Origin: Thermoleophilaceae bacterium
Lineage (GTDB): Bacteria > Actinomycetota > Thermoleophilia > Solirubrobacterales > Thermoleophilaceae
DNA length: 64,000 nt
Assembly: GCA_030447875.1 (NCBI GenBank)
Contig: JAUJOA010000009.1
Coordinates: 1 to 64,000 of the forward strand
Direction of reading: 5' to 3'
Positions 8,883 through 18,808 of the stretch are shown one piece after another. The notes under the pieces are model-generated. The model ran no database searches and was not told the DNA's origin. It was given only the letters and a program-made list of their open reading frames with translations. How positions within the stretch are numbered: position 1 is the stretch's first letter; every line of letters starts with the position of its first letter. A program made the translations under genes and the position numbers.

Positions 8883-10076
8883 TCATGCGGCGGCTCGCTC
8901 CAGCGCCTCGCGGATCGCCCGGTTGTAGTGGCGCTCGTCGTAGCGCTTGGCCGTCGCGAGTCCCTGCTCTCTGAGCCGCTCGCCCAGCCCTGGTTCGTCA
9001 CCGAGGCGGCTGACGGCGGCCGCCAGCGCCGGCACGTCGCCGGACGGAACGATGAGGCAATTTCGCTCATGCTCGAGGTACTCCGCCGAGCCGCCTCTAC
9101 CCGTGGCCACCACGGGTGTGCCCACCGCCATGGCCTCAAGCGGGACGAGCCCCCAGGGCTCGTCCCAGTTCGCCGGAAAGACCAGCACGTCGGCCTCGGC
9201 GTACTCGTCCGGGAGCTTCTCTCGAGGCACTCGGGAGAAGGTCACTCGCTGGGTCAAGTCCAGGTCGTCAACCACTCCGTGGAGGCGTCGGAGGTACTGA
9301 TCGTCACCGCCACCGAGCACGGTCAGCGTCGCGCTGGACAGCGAGCCGAGCGCGCGGATCGCGGTCTCGATCCCCTTCCGCTCGTCGATTCGCCCCACGT
9401 AGAGCATCCGCCAACGCCAGGGCAAAGCCGGGGCCGCCCGGAAGAGGTCGTGGTCGACGCCCGGATGGAGGACGGACGAGCGGCGCAGATCCCACGGGCT
9501 CTCGAGCGTCCGCCGGCGAACGTACTCGCTGTTGAAGAGCCACGAGGCGCCGCTCCCGATCCGGAAGCGGGTTGGTACCCGGCTCACCCACTCGACGGGC
9601 AGCGAGAACCGCGGGTGTCTGAGAAAGGTGCGTGCCCAGCTGTCCTGGAGCGGTGCGTACAGCATCCACTCGTCACCTACGACGCCGACCGCGGGGAGAC
9701 CCCTGCGCCTCGCCCGCTCGATCAGCGAGAGCGACATCCCGCCCATCGCCCACCAGTTCACCGCGTCGGGCAGGAACTCCCTCAGGTGATGGACAAGGGT
9801 GCGCGCGTTGTGGCGCTCGAGGGCGAGGCACGCCCGGGGGCCGATCCGCGGTATCTCGTGCTCTCGCCAGTACCAGCGCAGCTCGCGGTGGACGTCGCGG
9901 TCCTCGAGCTCGTCGGGCGTCACGCCGGGTCGCCGATAGTCCGTGGTCAGGACGCGCACCGTGTGGCCCGCCTCGCGCATGTGGGCCACGGCCGAGCGCC
10001 AGGTGAGCTCGTAGCCGCCCAGGTGGTGCGGGGGGTACATGTTCCCGATCGTCAGGACGCGCACCGCCGCGAGCAT
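8883..10076 (-). CDS. Glycosyltransferase family 4 (GT-B)
   Basis: VLTIGNMYPPHHLGGYELTWRSAVAHMREAGHTVRVLT...LYVGRIDERKGIETAIRAL...LVFPANWDEPWGLVPLEAMAVGTPVVATGRGGSAEYL. Confidence 0.92.
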   Translation of the reverse strand: MLAAVRVLTIGNMYPPHHLGGYELTWRSAVAHMREAGHTVRVLTTDYRRPGVTPDELEDRDVHRELRWYWREHEIPRIGPRACLALERHNARTLVHHLREFLPDAVNWWAMGGMSLSLIERARRRGLPAVGVVGDEWMLYAPLQDSWARTFLRHPRFSLPVEWVSRVPTRFRIGSGASWLFNSEYVRRRTLESPWDLRRSSVLHPGVDHDLFRAAPALPWRWRMLYVGRIDERKGIETAIRALGSLSSATLTVLGGGDDQYLRRLHGVVDDLDLTQRVTFSRVPREKLPDEYAEADVLVFPANWDEPWGLVPLEAMAVGTPVVATGRGGSAEYLEHERNCLIVPSGDVPALAAAVSRLGDEPGLGERLREQGLATAKRYDERHYNRAIREALERAAA

Positions 10077-10191
10077 AGTGAGGATCCTGGGTCAACCGCC
10101 GCGCTAGGCTCCGCGCGTGCGGCCGGTCGCCTCGCCCCTCAAGCGGTCGTGCGATCTCTGCCGCTCCGCTGGCGGGCCGGGCGCCTGAGCC

Positions 10192-11185
10192 ATGATGGAG
10201 CAAGGCCGGCGCTATGAGGATCTGTCCGTGCTCGTGACGGGTGCCCAGGGGTTCATCGGCTCGTGGCTCACCCAGCGCCTGCTCGACGAGGGCGCGCGGG
10301 TCGTGGTTCCGCGCCGTGATGTGCCCGCCCTGTCCAGGTTCCGTATCGAGGGCCTCGAGGAGCGCTGCGACTTGGTGCAGGCCGATATCCTCGACTACGA
10401 GGCGCTCGTGCGGATCCTCAACGAGTACGCCGTCCACAGCGTCTTCCACCTCGCGGCCCAGACGCTGGTGGGCATCGCGAACCGCTCACCGCTCTCCACG
10501 TGGGAGAGCAACGTGCGAGGACCTACAACGTGCTGGAGGCCTGTCGCACCGTCGGCACGGTGGGCCAGCCGGTCGAGCGGGTGGTCGTCGCCTCGTCCGA
10601 CAAGGCCTACGGTGCTCACAACACGTTGCCGTATCAGGAGAATTTCCCGCTGCAGCCGCGGTACCCCTACGACGTATCGAAGGCGTGCACCGACCTGATC
10701 GCGCGCTCCTACGCGGTGACCTACGACCTCCCGGTGGCCGTGACTCGGCTCGCGAACGTCTACGGCGGCGGCGACTTCAACTTCTCGCGAATAGTGCCGG
10801 ACTGGCCCGAGCCCTGATCGAGGGCAAGCAGCCCGTCGTCCGATCGGACGGCTCGCCCCAGCGTGATTACATCTACGCGGAGGACGCCGCTGAGGCCTAC
10901 CTTGCGGTGGCCGACTCACTCTCGCGGCGGGAACTCCGTGGCAGAGCTTGGAACGCCGGTGCCGGCCAGCCGGTGGAGGTCATTGACATCGTCCGCCGCC
11001 TGATCGCTGTGTCGGGGCAGGACGTCGAGCCAGACGTGCAAGGGTCGGGCATCCCGCGCGGTGAGATCGACCGGCAGTTCCTCGACTCCTCCGCCATCCG
11101 CGAGGAGCTGGGCTGGCAGCCTCGCTGGGACCTCGACGGCGGCCTCGCCGAGACCTACGCCTGGTACCGGCGCTCGCTCGATTGA
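10192..11185 (+). pseudogene. NAD-dependent epimerase/dehydratase (nucleotide-sugar), two frame changes
   Basis: VLVTGAQGFIGSWLTQRLL (10192 ORF), [16 protein letters not shown]...[18 protein letters not shown] (10500 ORF), SPQRDYIYAEDAAEAYLAVAD...ELGWQPRWDLDGGLAETYAWYR (10241 ORF). Confidence 0.85.
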
Positions 11186-11202
11186 CCCGCCGGCTTTGAG
11201 GC

Positions 11203-11689
11203 ATGGTGATTGCGGTGATCGCTGACGCATCTGCCTCTAGGCTCGCGCCGGCTCCCCGAGCAGTGCGTCGACCGCCTCACGGTCGCTGACCTCATCCTCC
11301 ACGCCGGAGACTTCGTAGCGGCCTCCGTCTTCGAGGAGATGTCGTTGATAGGGCCGCCGATCGCTGCCGTGCACGGAAACGTGGACTCACCCGAGCTACG
11401 TCGCCGCCTTCCAGCCGAGCTGACCCTGGAAGTTGAGGGCGCCACCATCGGGCTCGTGCATGACGCCGGACCGCGTCGTGGCCGGCTGGAGCGACTCGCC
11501 AGGCGTTTTCCGCACGCCGATGCGGTCGTCTTTGGCCACTCGCACATCCCCCTCCATGAGGAGCGAGACGGCTTTCGAATCTTCAATCCGGGCAGTCCCA
11601 CCGATCGGCGCCGTCAGCCGCGACACACCATGGGCCTCGGAACGGCCCACGACGGGACAGTCGCCTTCGACATCGTGGCGCTCGATTAA
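11203..11689 (+). pseudogene. YfcE-type metallophosphoesterase, frame change near 11225
   Basis: MVIAVIAD then, one base off, HLPLGSRRLPEQCVDRLTVADLILHAGDFVAASVFEEM...IAAVHGNVDSPELR...VVFGHSHIPLHEERDGFRIFNPGSPTDRR. Confidence 0.8.
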
Positions 11690-11794
11690 GCGATACGCGA
11701 CGACGAATGCGACCGGGAGTGGATGCACTCCACGGTCGGAGCGGTGACCGCGAGCCTTGCCTCAATACGGTGGTCCGGTGATCAGGATGGCCGG

Positions 11795-13003
11795 ATGACG
11801 GCGCGCGGGACGCGCCTACTTTGGACCTTGCTGGCGGCTGGAGCGGCGGTGCGTCTCGCCGTCTCGTTCGCAACGGTCGGGTCGGCCTTCGACATGGAGT
11901 CGTTCAGGCTCGTGGCAGACCGACTCGCCGCCGCGCCGTTCGCTCACTACTCCGATATGGCGTTCGGTGGACGCCCGCGATGGCCATATACGCCCGGATA
12001 CATCCCGACTATCGTATGGGCTTCGAAGCTCGCCGACGTGACCGGCATGCCGTTCCATGCGCTCATCAGCCTGCCTGCTGTAATCGCCGACCTCGCCATC
12101 GCCTGGATCGTCCAGAGCTTCCTCGGTCGTCGCGGCGTCGGTGAGCGTCGGCGCCTCACCGCCGCCGCGCTGGTCGTTCTGGGCCCCTCCTTCGCCGTCA
12201 TCTCGGGTTACCATGGGCACTTCGACTCAGTAGCCATCCTCCCCGCGGTGGCCGCGCTGGCCGTATGGGAGCGGCCCGGCAACCGTAGGCGCGCCCTCGC
12301 CGCGGGGCTCCTGATAGGGCTGGGTGGCGCACTTAAGACCGTCCCGTTGCTGATGGTGCTGGCGCTACTCCCAGGGGCGCGGTCGACCAGGGAAGCGACC
12401 ATTCTGCTCGCGGCCGCAGTCGCCGTGCCGGGACTGGTGCTACTGCCCTTTCTCGCCGTTGACCCGGGAGGCGTCGCGCACGCCCTCCGCTACGTGGGAG
12501 TGCCGGGCGCCGGCGGATTGAGCCTCGTCGTTCAGCCGTCGCTTTCGAGGTTCTGGCTGACGGATCCGTTCGTCGACCCGAGCCAGTTGACGCTGGCGCT
12601 GGTGACCGCGGGCCCCTTCCTCGATGTGCTCGTGATGGTTGCCCTGGGTGCGCTCCTGGTTCGTTGCCGGTTTGCGCCGCTGAAGGGTGCGGTGCTCGTC
12701 TGGCTTGCTGTCTACGTCTTCGGCACGGGCTTCTTCTTCCAGTACCTCGTTTGGGGACTGCCCTTCTTCATCATGGCCGGCTATCTCGGGTGGAGTGGGG
12801 TGGTGCAGGCGGTCGCATTGCTTCCCACCGCACTCTTCTACCTCGGACCCTGGCAAGAGCGTTGGGTTGTTCCCGTCTACGCGTCGATGATGATCGCGCT
12901 ATGGGCAGGCTTCCTCATCGCCCTGGTCCGACTGGGAGGTAGTCCATCGACGCCTCCACCGACGATGGGAGTGGGGGATCCCGTTCGAGCGCATGCGAGG
13001 TGA
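11795..13003 (+). CDS. Polytopic membrane GT-C/GT87-like glycosyltransferase
   Basis: Multi-TM protein; FDMESFRLVADRL, YTPGYI, GGALKTVPLLMVLALLPG. Confidence 0.7.
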   Translation: MTARGTRLLWTLLAAGAAVRLAVSFATVGSAFDMESFRLVADRLAAAPFAHYSDMAFGGRPRWPYTPGYIPTIVWASKLADVTGMPFHALISLPAVIADLAIAWIVQSFLGRRGVGERRRLTAAALVVLGPSFAVISGYHGHFDSVAILPAVAALAVWERPGNRRRALAAGLLIGLGGALKTVPLLMVLALLPGARSTREATILLAAAVAVPGLVLLPFLAVDPGGVAHALRYVGVPGAGGLSLVVQPSLSRFWLTDPFVDPSQLTLALVTAGPFLDVLVMVALGALLVRCRFAPLKGAVLVWLAVYVFGTGFFFQYLVWGLPFFIMAGYLGWSGVVQAVALLPTALFYLGPWQERWVVPVYASMMIALWAGFLIALVRLGGSPSTPPPTMGVGDPVRAHAR

Positions 13004-14591
13004 CAAGGGGCTGCTGCACTCGCTGGTGCACAGATTCTCGTACGCGGAGATCGCGCTCGTCGGGTTTCTCGCCCTGTGGGCGGCAGCTCCACTTGCCGCG
13101 CTCCTGTATCGCGGAGCCTCGACGGGAGAGGTCTTTACGGGGGCAAATGGCCTGTTCGCCGCGGATCAGCTCCAGTACATGGCCTGGATCCGTCAGTTCG
13201 GAGCCATCGACCTGGCCGCAAACCGGTTCAGCCTTGGCCCGAGCGATGAGGTGTTCCTGCACCCGATGTTTCTCCTCAGCGGACTCGTCTGGAGGTTCGG
13301 AGGCTCGATTCAGCTCGCCTACCTCGTCTGGACGCCGCTGGCCGTGGTGGTCCTCTTCGCCGGCTTCAGGGCATACGTCCATCGCCTCCACAGGGATCGG
13401 AAGTCCCGTGACGTCACGCTGGCCTTGGCCCTCTTCTTCGTCACCCCGAGCGCGCTTGCGGCCGCCGCCGGCTTGAGCGGGACGGAACCGGTCGCCAGCT
13501 TGGCAGGCGAGCTCTTCGCAGCCGGGCAGACTTGGGGCTACCTGCCGACGGTTATTGCGATCGGTCTGATGCCGATCTTCCTGCTGGGCATCGAGTGGCT
13601 TGTCGACACCGAGCCGCTCGAAGCCGGCTCGCGGGGGCGAAGGTACACCGCCGGCACAGCCATGGCCGGACTCCTCGTCAGCTGGCTTCACCCGTGGCAG
13701 GGCGAGACGCTGCTCGTGATCGTTGGCGGACTCGTTGCTTGGCGGGGTGGGCGGCGGCGGGACATGACCGTGGTGGCCGCACCGACGTTCGCCACGGTCC
13801 TGCCCCTGCTCTACTACCTCGCGCTCTCGCGCACGGACCCGGCATGGGGCGTAGCCCAGGCTCAGACCGAGCTTGGCGGCTTCCCGCCGTGGGTGGTCGC
13901 CCTCGCGCTGGCGCCGCTCGCCGTGCCGGCCTTGGCCGCCGTTGGAGGTCCGCTTGACACGCAGGAGCGGATGCTGCGGTTGTGGCCTCCGGCGGCGCTG
14001 CTTGTCTACCTCGTCCTCAGTCCCTCGGTACCCGCTCACGCGTTCGAGGCCTTGAGCCTGCCACTCGCCGTGCTGGCCGTTAGGGGCTGGAAGCGGTTTA
14101 GCGTCCCTCGATGGGTCAGCGCCTTCGCGGTCACCATCGCGGTCGTTCCAGGCATGGCATACGTCGGGTTGGCGCTTGCGGGCTCGATACAGGCGCGCGC
14201 GCAACCCCACCTCCTGCTGGCGGGCGAGGCTAACGCCCTGCGCGCGCTGGACCAGGATCCGCGACTAGGAGGTGTGCTTCCGACCGCCTACCTGGGGTCG
14301 GCGGTGCCGGCATTCTCTGGACGGTCCTCGTGGGTGGGGCATCCGTCCTGGACCCCTGACTTCCTCCATCGCGCTCGCCTGGCGGACGACCTCTTCGATG
14401 GCGCGCTGACGGGACATGAAGGGCGAAAGTTCGTGCGCTCCACCGGTGCGGCCTTCCTTCTCTCGGACTGCCGCGACCGCGAGGATCTCGAGATAACGCT
14501 CGGGCCAGCGGCCGTGACGCGGCGAAGCTTCGGCTGCGCCGCCGTCTACGAGGTCAACCACAGTCGACCGGATGCAGGAGTCAGCAGATGA
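12993..14591 (+). CDS. Polytopic membrane protein, GT-C-like
   Basis: About 10 hydrophobic segments; D-containing first loop (ADQLQYMAWIRQFG); sits between glycan genes. Confidence 0.6.
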   Translation: MRGDKGLLHSLVHRFSYAEIALVGFLALWAAAPLAALLYRGASTGEVFTGANGLFAADQLQYMAWIRQFGAIDLAANRFSLGPSDEVFLHPMFLLSGLVWRFGGSIQLAYLVWTPLAVVVLFAGFRAYVHRLHRDRKSRDVTLALALFFVTPSALAAAAGLSGTEPVASLAGELFAAGQTWGYLPTVIAIGLMPIFLLGIEWLVDTEPLEAGSRGRRYTAGTAMAGLLVSWLHPWQGETLLVIVGGLVAWRGGRRRDMTVVAAPTFATVLPLLYYLALSRTDPAWGVAQAQTELGGFPPWVVALALAPLAVPALAAVGGPLDTQERMLRLWPPAALLVYLVLSPSVPAHAFEALSLPLAVLAVRGWKRFSVPRWVSAFAVTIAVVPGMAYVGLALAGSIQARAQPHLLLAGEANALRALDQDPRLGGVLPTAYLGSAVPAFSGRSSWVGHPSWTPDFLHRARLADDLFDGALTGHEGRKFVRSTGAAFLLSDCRDREDLEITLGPAAVTRRSFGCAAVYEVNHSRPDAGVSR

Positions 14592-15289
14592 GGCCCGACG
14601 CTGACAAGCTTCTGTCAGTCGTGATGCCGGTTTTCAACGAGGCCGCAACCGTCGAGCAAGCGATCGACGAGGTGCTGACGGCGGAGCTGCCCACGGACAT
14701 CGAGCTCCTAGTGGTGGACGACGGGTCATTCGACGGGACCAGGGAACTTCTCGATACACGGACTTGGCCGCCGGCTGTGACGGTGCTTCGACATGACCGA
14801 AATCGAGGCAAGGGCGCCGCCATCCGCAGCGCCCTGGAGGCCGCGAGCGGGGAGTTCACGACTATCTTCGACGCAGACCTCGAATACTCAGCGAAGAGCC
14901 TCGCGGCACTACTGCCCCCTCTGTTTGACGGAACGGCCAACGCCGTGTACGGCGTCCGCGCTTTCGACGGGTACACCAGTCATTCGTTTCTTTACGTGCT
15001 CGGGAACAAGGCGGTGACGCTAGCCGCGAACGCCCTCTTCAACGTCTACATCCATGACCTCATGACTTGCCACAAAGCGGTCCGTACCAGCGTGCTCCGG
15101 GCCCTACCCCTTCGGTCGCGCGGCTTCAACATCGAGGCCGAGATCACCGCGCGCCTGCTGCAACGAGGGGAGCGGATCTTCGAGATCCCCGTGCCCTACC
15201 GAGCCCGGGCAAGTGAAGAGGGCAAGAAGCTGACCTGGGTCGACGGCATCAGGGTCATCCGGACTCTCGTGCGCTGTCGAGTCAGGTGA
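14588..15289 (+). CDS. Glycosyltransferase family 2 (polyprenyl-phosphate glycosyltransferase-like)
   Basis: KLLSVVMPVFNEAATVEQAIDEVL...LLVVDDGSFDGTRELL...RNRGKGAAIRSALEAASGEFTTIFDADLEY. Confidence 0.92.
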   Translation: MRPDADKLLSVVMPVFNEAATVEQAIDEVLTAELPTDIELLVVDDGSFDGTRELLDTRTWPPAVTVLRHDRNRGKGAAIRSALEAASGEFTTIFDADLEYSAKSLAALLPPLFDGTANAVYGVRAFDGYTSHSFLYVLGNKAVTLAANALFNVYIHDLMTCHKAVRTSVLRALPLRSRGFNIEAEITARLLQRGERIFEIPVPYRARASEEGKKLTWVDGIRVIRTLVRCRVR

Positions 15290-16073
15290 GCGGATGCCTT
15301 CGAGCCGTCAGTGCGGCGTACCACTGAGTCATGTTCCTCGCGGCGGGCGGTCGGTGAAAACCCCTGAAGCTCACGTCCCTGAAGCCGGCGGCCCGCAACC
15401 AAGCTGTAAGTGCGCAAAGGTTTGGATACCACCAGATGAAGGAGTCGCTGACCGCCCGGAAGTTGGCTATCGGACGGCGAGGGGCGAGCACGCTCGATGT
15501 GACGGAGACCGGCTCGAGGATGATGAGCGTCCCGCCAGGCGCCAGGACGCTGAGCATGCGCTCAAGCGCCTTCACAGGGTCCCGGAGATGGAGGAGGATC
15601 GCGCCGCTGAAGGCGAGATCGACCGCGCCTGCGGTCGTCTCCTGCGACAAGTCGTAGACGTCGCAGATCACCCGTTGGGCGTTGGACCCCAGTACGTCCG
15701 CCGCCAGCTCGAATCCCCGCCCAAGGCGCAGGTCAAGGTTCCGCGCCTCGTCCTCGAGACGTGCGCGATGCAGGGGCGGCCACTCATTCGCGTCGACCGT
15801 CTCCGTATCGATGGCTACCACAGAGGCTCCGCGCCGCTCGAGCTCGAAGGCCCAAAACCCGTCGAACGTGCCCACATCAAGGGCGCGGCTCCCCTCGAGC
15901 AGGCTCGGGAGGACCGTCGCAGCTGTCTTTCGGAGGTCCACGTGCCCCGGAGTAAGCACCCCGGGAGCCAACTCGATCGAGTGATACCAGTGCGGGTTGA
16001 GGCTCGCAGCCCGCTCCGCTCTTGCCCTGCGAGCTAGATGGGGGGACGCGGTTGAGTCATTGCCGGCGCACAT
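15282..16073 (-). CDS. CmoB-like methyltransferase, copy B
   Basis: PHWYHSIELAPGVLTPGHVDLRK...ALDVGTFDGFWAFELERRGASVVAIDT...GAILLHLRDPVKALERML; start MCAGNDS at 16073. Confidence 0.82.
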   Translation of the reverse strand: MCAGNDSTASPHLARRARAERAASLNPHWYHSIELAPGVLTPGHVDLRKTAATVLPSLLEGSRALDVGTFDGFWAFELERRGASVVAIDTETVDANEWPPLHRARLEDEARNLDLRLGRGFELAADVLGSNAQRVICDVYDLSQETTAGAVDLAFSGAILLHLRDPVKALERMLSVLAPGGTLIILEPVSVTSSVLAPRRPIANFRAVSDSFIWWYPNLCALTAWLRAAGFRDVSFRGFHRPPAARNMTQWYAALTARRHPLT

Positions 16074-16139
16074 CGCCGCGAGACTACGGAAGCTACACTC
16101 GCCCCGCTCCGCGCGGCGGCACGTCGGCGCAGCGATCTG

Positions 16140-16976
16140 ATGACAGAGCCTGGTCGATTTGACGCGGACGAGCAGTCCCTGCGGGCGGCGGTCGGCGGAA
16201 ACGCGCTTTGGTACCACACGATCGAGCTGCGGCCGGGAGTGGTGACTCCCGGCTGGTTCGATCTCCGGTCGATCGTCGAGCGCATGCCCTGGCCGGATGT
16301 GGCTGGCAAACGTTGCCTCGATGTCGGCACCTACGACGGCTTCCTCGCTTTTGAGCTCGAGCGGCGCGGCGCGCGCGAAGTGATCGCCGCGGACCTCAGC
16401 GATCACACGCGGTGGGACTGGCTCCCGGAGAGCCGCGCGAGCGGGCCCGATTACCTGGCCGCCATCGCGGGCCCCGACAAAGCCGCCGGCTTCAAGGTCG
16501 CGAAGAATGCCCTTGGGTCTTCCGTTCAGCGCGTTGAGACCAGCATCTATGATCTGGATTGCAACCGGCTCGGAACGTTCGACGTAGTCGTCTGCGGCTC
16601 GATCCTCCTGCACCTCAGAGATCCGCTGCGCGCCCTGGAGGCGATTCGCCGGGTTTGCCACGGCCTTCTTCTATCCGCTGAGACCATCGATCTTGCGCTC
16701 AGCGTCCGCCACCCGCGCGCCGGCGTGGCTCGGATCGTGGGCTCCGAGCGGCTGCTTCACTGGTGGATCCCGAGCCTCGCCGGTCACCGGCGCATGGTCC
16801 ACGTAGCGGGCTTCGCGATCGAGCGTTCCACGCGGCCTTACGCGATCCCGTTCGGACGCGGGCACCCGCCTCTCGACAGGTCGCCGCTGGAGCGAACAAG
16901 GCGCGCCTTCACGCGCCTTGTCGCGGGTAACCACGGGATCCCACACGCAGCTGTGCTGGCCCGCCCGCGGGTCTGA
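16140..16976 (+). CDS. CmoB-like methyltransferase, copy C
   Basis: ALWYHTIELRPGVVTPGWFDLRS...CLDVGTYDGFLAFELERRGAREVIAADL...GSILLHLRDPLRALEAI. Confidence 0.83.
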   Translation: MTEPGRFDADEQSLRAAVGGNALWYHTIELRPGVVTPGWFDLRSIVERMPWPDVAGKRCLDVGTYDGFLAFELERRGAREVIAADLSDHTRWDWLPESRASGPDYLAAIAGPDKAAGFKVAKNALGSSVQRVETSIYDLDCNRLGTFDVVVCGSILLHLRDPLRALEAIRRVCHGLLLSAETIDLALSVRHPRAGVARIVGSERLLHWWIPSLAGHRRMVHVAGFAIERSTRPYAIPFGRGHPPLDRSPLERTRRAFTRLVAGNHGIPHAAVLARPRV

Positions 16977-17030
16977 GCCGCTGGCGCTGAGTCAAGCAGA
17001 TCCCGGAAGCCAGCTGTTACCTTCGGCCCC

Positions 17031-17777
17031 GTGCAGCTGCTCGACCGCGCCCGGAGCATAGGCTGGTATCACACGCTTGAGCTGGCGCCCGACTACGCGA
17101 CGGATGGCATGTTCGACCTCCGGCCGTACGTCCATGAGTACGGCCTTCCTGAGCGGATGGAAGGTATGCGGGCGCTTGACGTAGGCACGTGGGACGGTTT
17201 TTGGGCCTTCGAGATGGAGCGTCGCGGCGCAGAGGTAACCGCCCTAGACGTCGACGACGAGCGAGAGTTGGACTGGCCCCCGCGCCGCCGGCCGAAGTCG
17301 TTTCCCGCGACGCCGCGGGGCGAGGGGTTTCGACTGGCCAAGGAGATGCTCGGCTCGAGCGTCGAGCGAGTGTCCTGCAACCTGTACGAGGCTTTCTCCA
17401 GCGAGCTCGGTGAGTTCGACCTGGTTTTTTGCGGCTCCATCCTCATCCATCTGCGGGATCAGCTCCTCGCGCTAGAACGGATCGCCGGCCTGTGCCGCGG
17501 CACGCTCATCGTCGCCGAGGAGTACGACCAGCTGCTGAACCGCCTGCCTTTTGCCCTCGCCCGCTATCGAGCCGACCGCGACCAGTCGGTCGTCTTCTGG
17601 AAACCGAACGTCAAGCTCTGGAAGCACATGATCTGGACCGCCGGGTTCGATCGGGTCCTCGACCATGGCCGCTTCAAGATGAAGTCGAACCACGGCTTCG
17701 TGGTGCCTCACGCGGTGCTGCACGCCAGCGACCGAGTTATCCCTAACGAACGCGCCGACGAGCTCGCCGATCAGTAG
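17031..17777 (+). CDS. CmoB-like methyltransferase, copy D
   Basis: IGWYHTLELAPDYATDGMFDLRP...ALDVGTWDGFWAFEMERRGAEVTALDV...GSILIHLRDQLLALERI. Confidence 0.83.
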   Translation: MQLLDRARSIGWYHTLELAPDYATDGMFDLRPYVHEYGLPERMEGMRALDVGTWDGFWAFEMERRGAEVTALDVDDERELDWPPRRRPKSFPATPRGEGFRLAKEMLGSSVERVSCNLYEAFSSELGEFDLVFCGSILIHLRDQLLALERIAGLCRGTLIVAEEYDQLLNRLPFALARYRADRDQSVVFWKPNVKLWKHMIWTAGFDRVLDHGRFKMKSNHGFVVPHAVLHASDRVIPNERADELADQ

Positions 17778-18730
17778 CGGCGGAGGAGGTCCGTCCGCGG
17801 CCTGAGGCCCGCACGATGGATGCGGACCCAGTGCCTGAACGAGTCCCGCAATCGGCTCCAGCGGCCCGGGCAGATCCGTGCGAGGGCGCGGAACGCGAGG
17901 TAGCGGACTCCGGCGCCAAGGAGATTGATGGTCGCAGTCGCCCAGGCGACCGGAACAGAGCGTTCCGTGGCGATCCAGGCGTACGTGGCGGCCATCCAGC
18001 GCGCGGTGAGGTCATCGCCGAAGGCCTTCGTCGTGGCGGTGCTCCCGACATGGCGCACGGCGGCGGTTGGCTCATGCCGCGTGCTCCAGCCGGCGTCTGA
18101 TAGCCGCCAGGCGAGCCCAAGGTCCTCGGCGTGTATCCACTGGTTGTCGTCAAAGCCACCGACCGCCTCGAACGCCGGCCGGCGAATCAGGACGAAGGCC
18201 GCGATCGCCCAATCGACGCGTCGGGGGCGCATCGGATCCCAGTAGCCTTCTATCGTCAGTCGGTCGCCAAGCCGATGGCTCAGCCGGTGAAGCCCCAGAT
18301 TGAACAGCAGCGCTAGCCAGAGAGTGGGAAACGGGTGGACCGAGTGCTGGGTTGACCCGTCGGGCAAGAGCAGTCGTGGCGCCACCACAGCGGCCTCGCC
18401 ATCGGCCTCGCCCGCCTGGAGCAGCGCCTCGAGGGCTCCGGCGGTCAGTTCGACGTCCTGATTGGCCGCCGCGAGCCACGGTGTTTGCGTTCTTGCCGCC
18501 ACAAGGTTGATGGCCGGCCCGTAGCCGCGATTCTCGCTCGACGCGATCAACGAGACCCAAGGAAAGTCGTCGCGCACCATTTGAGGTGAGCCGTCGGTCG
18601 ATGCGTTGTCCACCACCCACACGTCCGCCCGGCCGGCATCAACCTCCGACTTGAGGGAGCGAAGACAGGCGGCTAGGAGTTGCCGGTCGTTCCAAGAGAC
18701 CACTGCAACCGTCACCGGAACGGTCGTCAT
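17771..18730 (-). CDS. Glycosyltransferase family 2 (rhamnosyltransferase-like)
   Basis: VTVAVVSWNDRQLLAACLRSLKSE...WVVDNASTDGSPQMV...SSENRGYGPAINL...GGFDDNQWIHAEDLGLAWRL. Confidence 0.9.
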   Translation of the reverse strand: MTTVPVTVAVVSWNDRQLLAACLRSLKSEVDAGRADVWVVDNASTDGSPQMVRDDFPWVSLIASSENRGYGPAINLVAARTQTPWLAAANQDVELTAGALEALLQAGEADGEAAVVAPRLLLPDGSTQHSVHPFPTLWLALLFNLGLHRLSHRLGDRLTIEGYWDPMRPRRVDWAIAAFVLIRRPAFEAVGGFDDNQWIHAEDLGLAWRLSDAGWSTRHEPTAAVRHVGSTATTKAFGDDLTARWMAATYAWIATERSVPVAWATATINLLGAGVRYLAFRALARICPGRWSRLRDSFRHWVRIHRAGLRPRTDLLRRY

Positions 18731-18808
18731 GGGGTGTGGCCGCGTCGAGGCACCGGCCGGGAAGGGGAGAAAGGCCGCCGCACGCAGACGCGTCCAGTCA
18801 TCCTGCGC

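Noticed and set aside
8118-10217. 699-aa plus-strand ORF
   Set aside because: Antisense to the acyltransferase, the methyltransferase relic and the GT4 gene; Arg/Pro/Ala-rich low-complexity translation with no family motif; typical GC-rich shadow ORF.
10192-11185. Programmed ribosomal frameshifting in the epimerase
   Set aside because: Breaks lack slippery heptamers and the same pattern affects unrelated genes across the window; indels are the simpler explanation.
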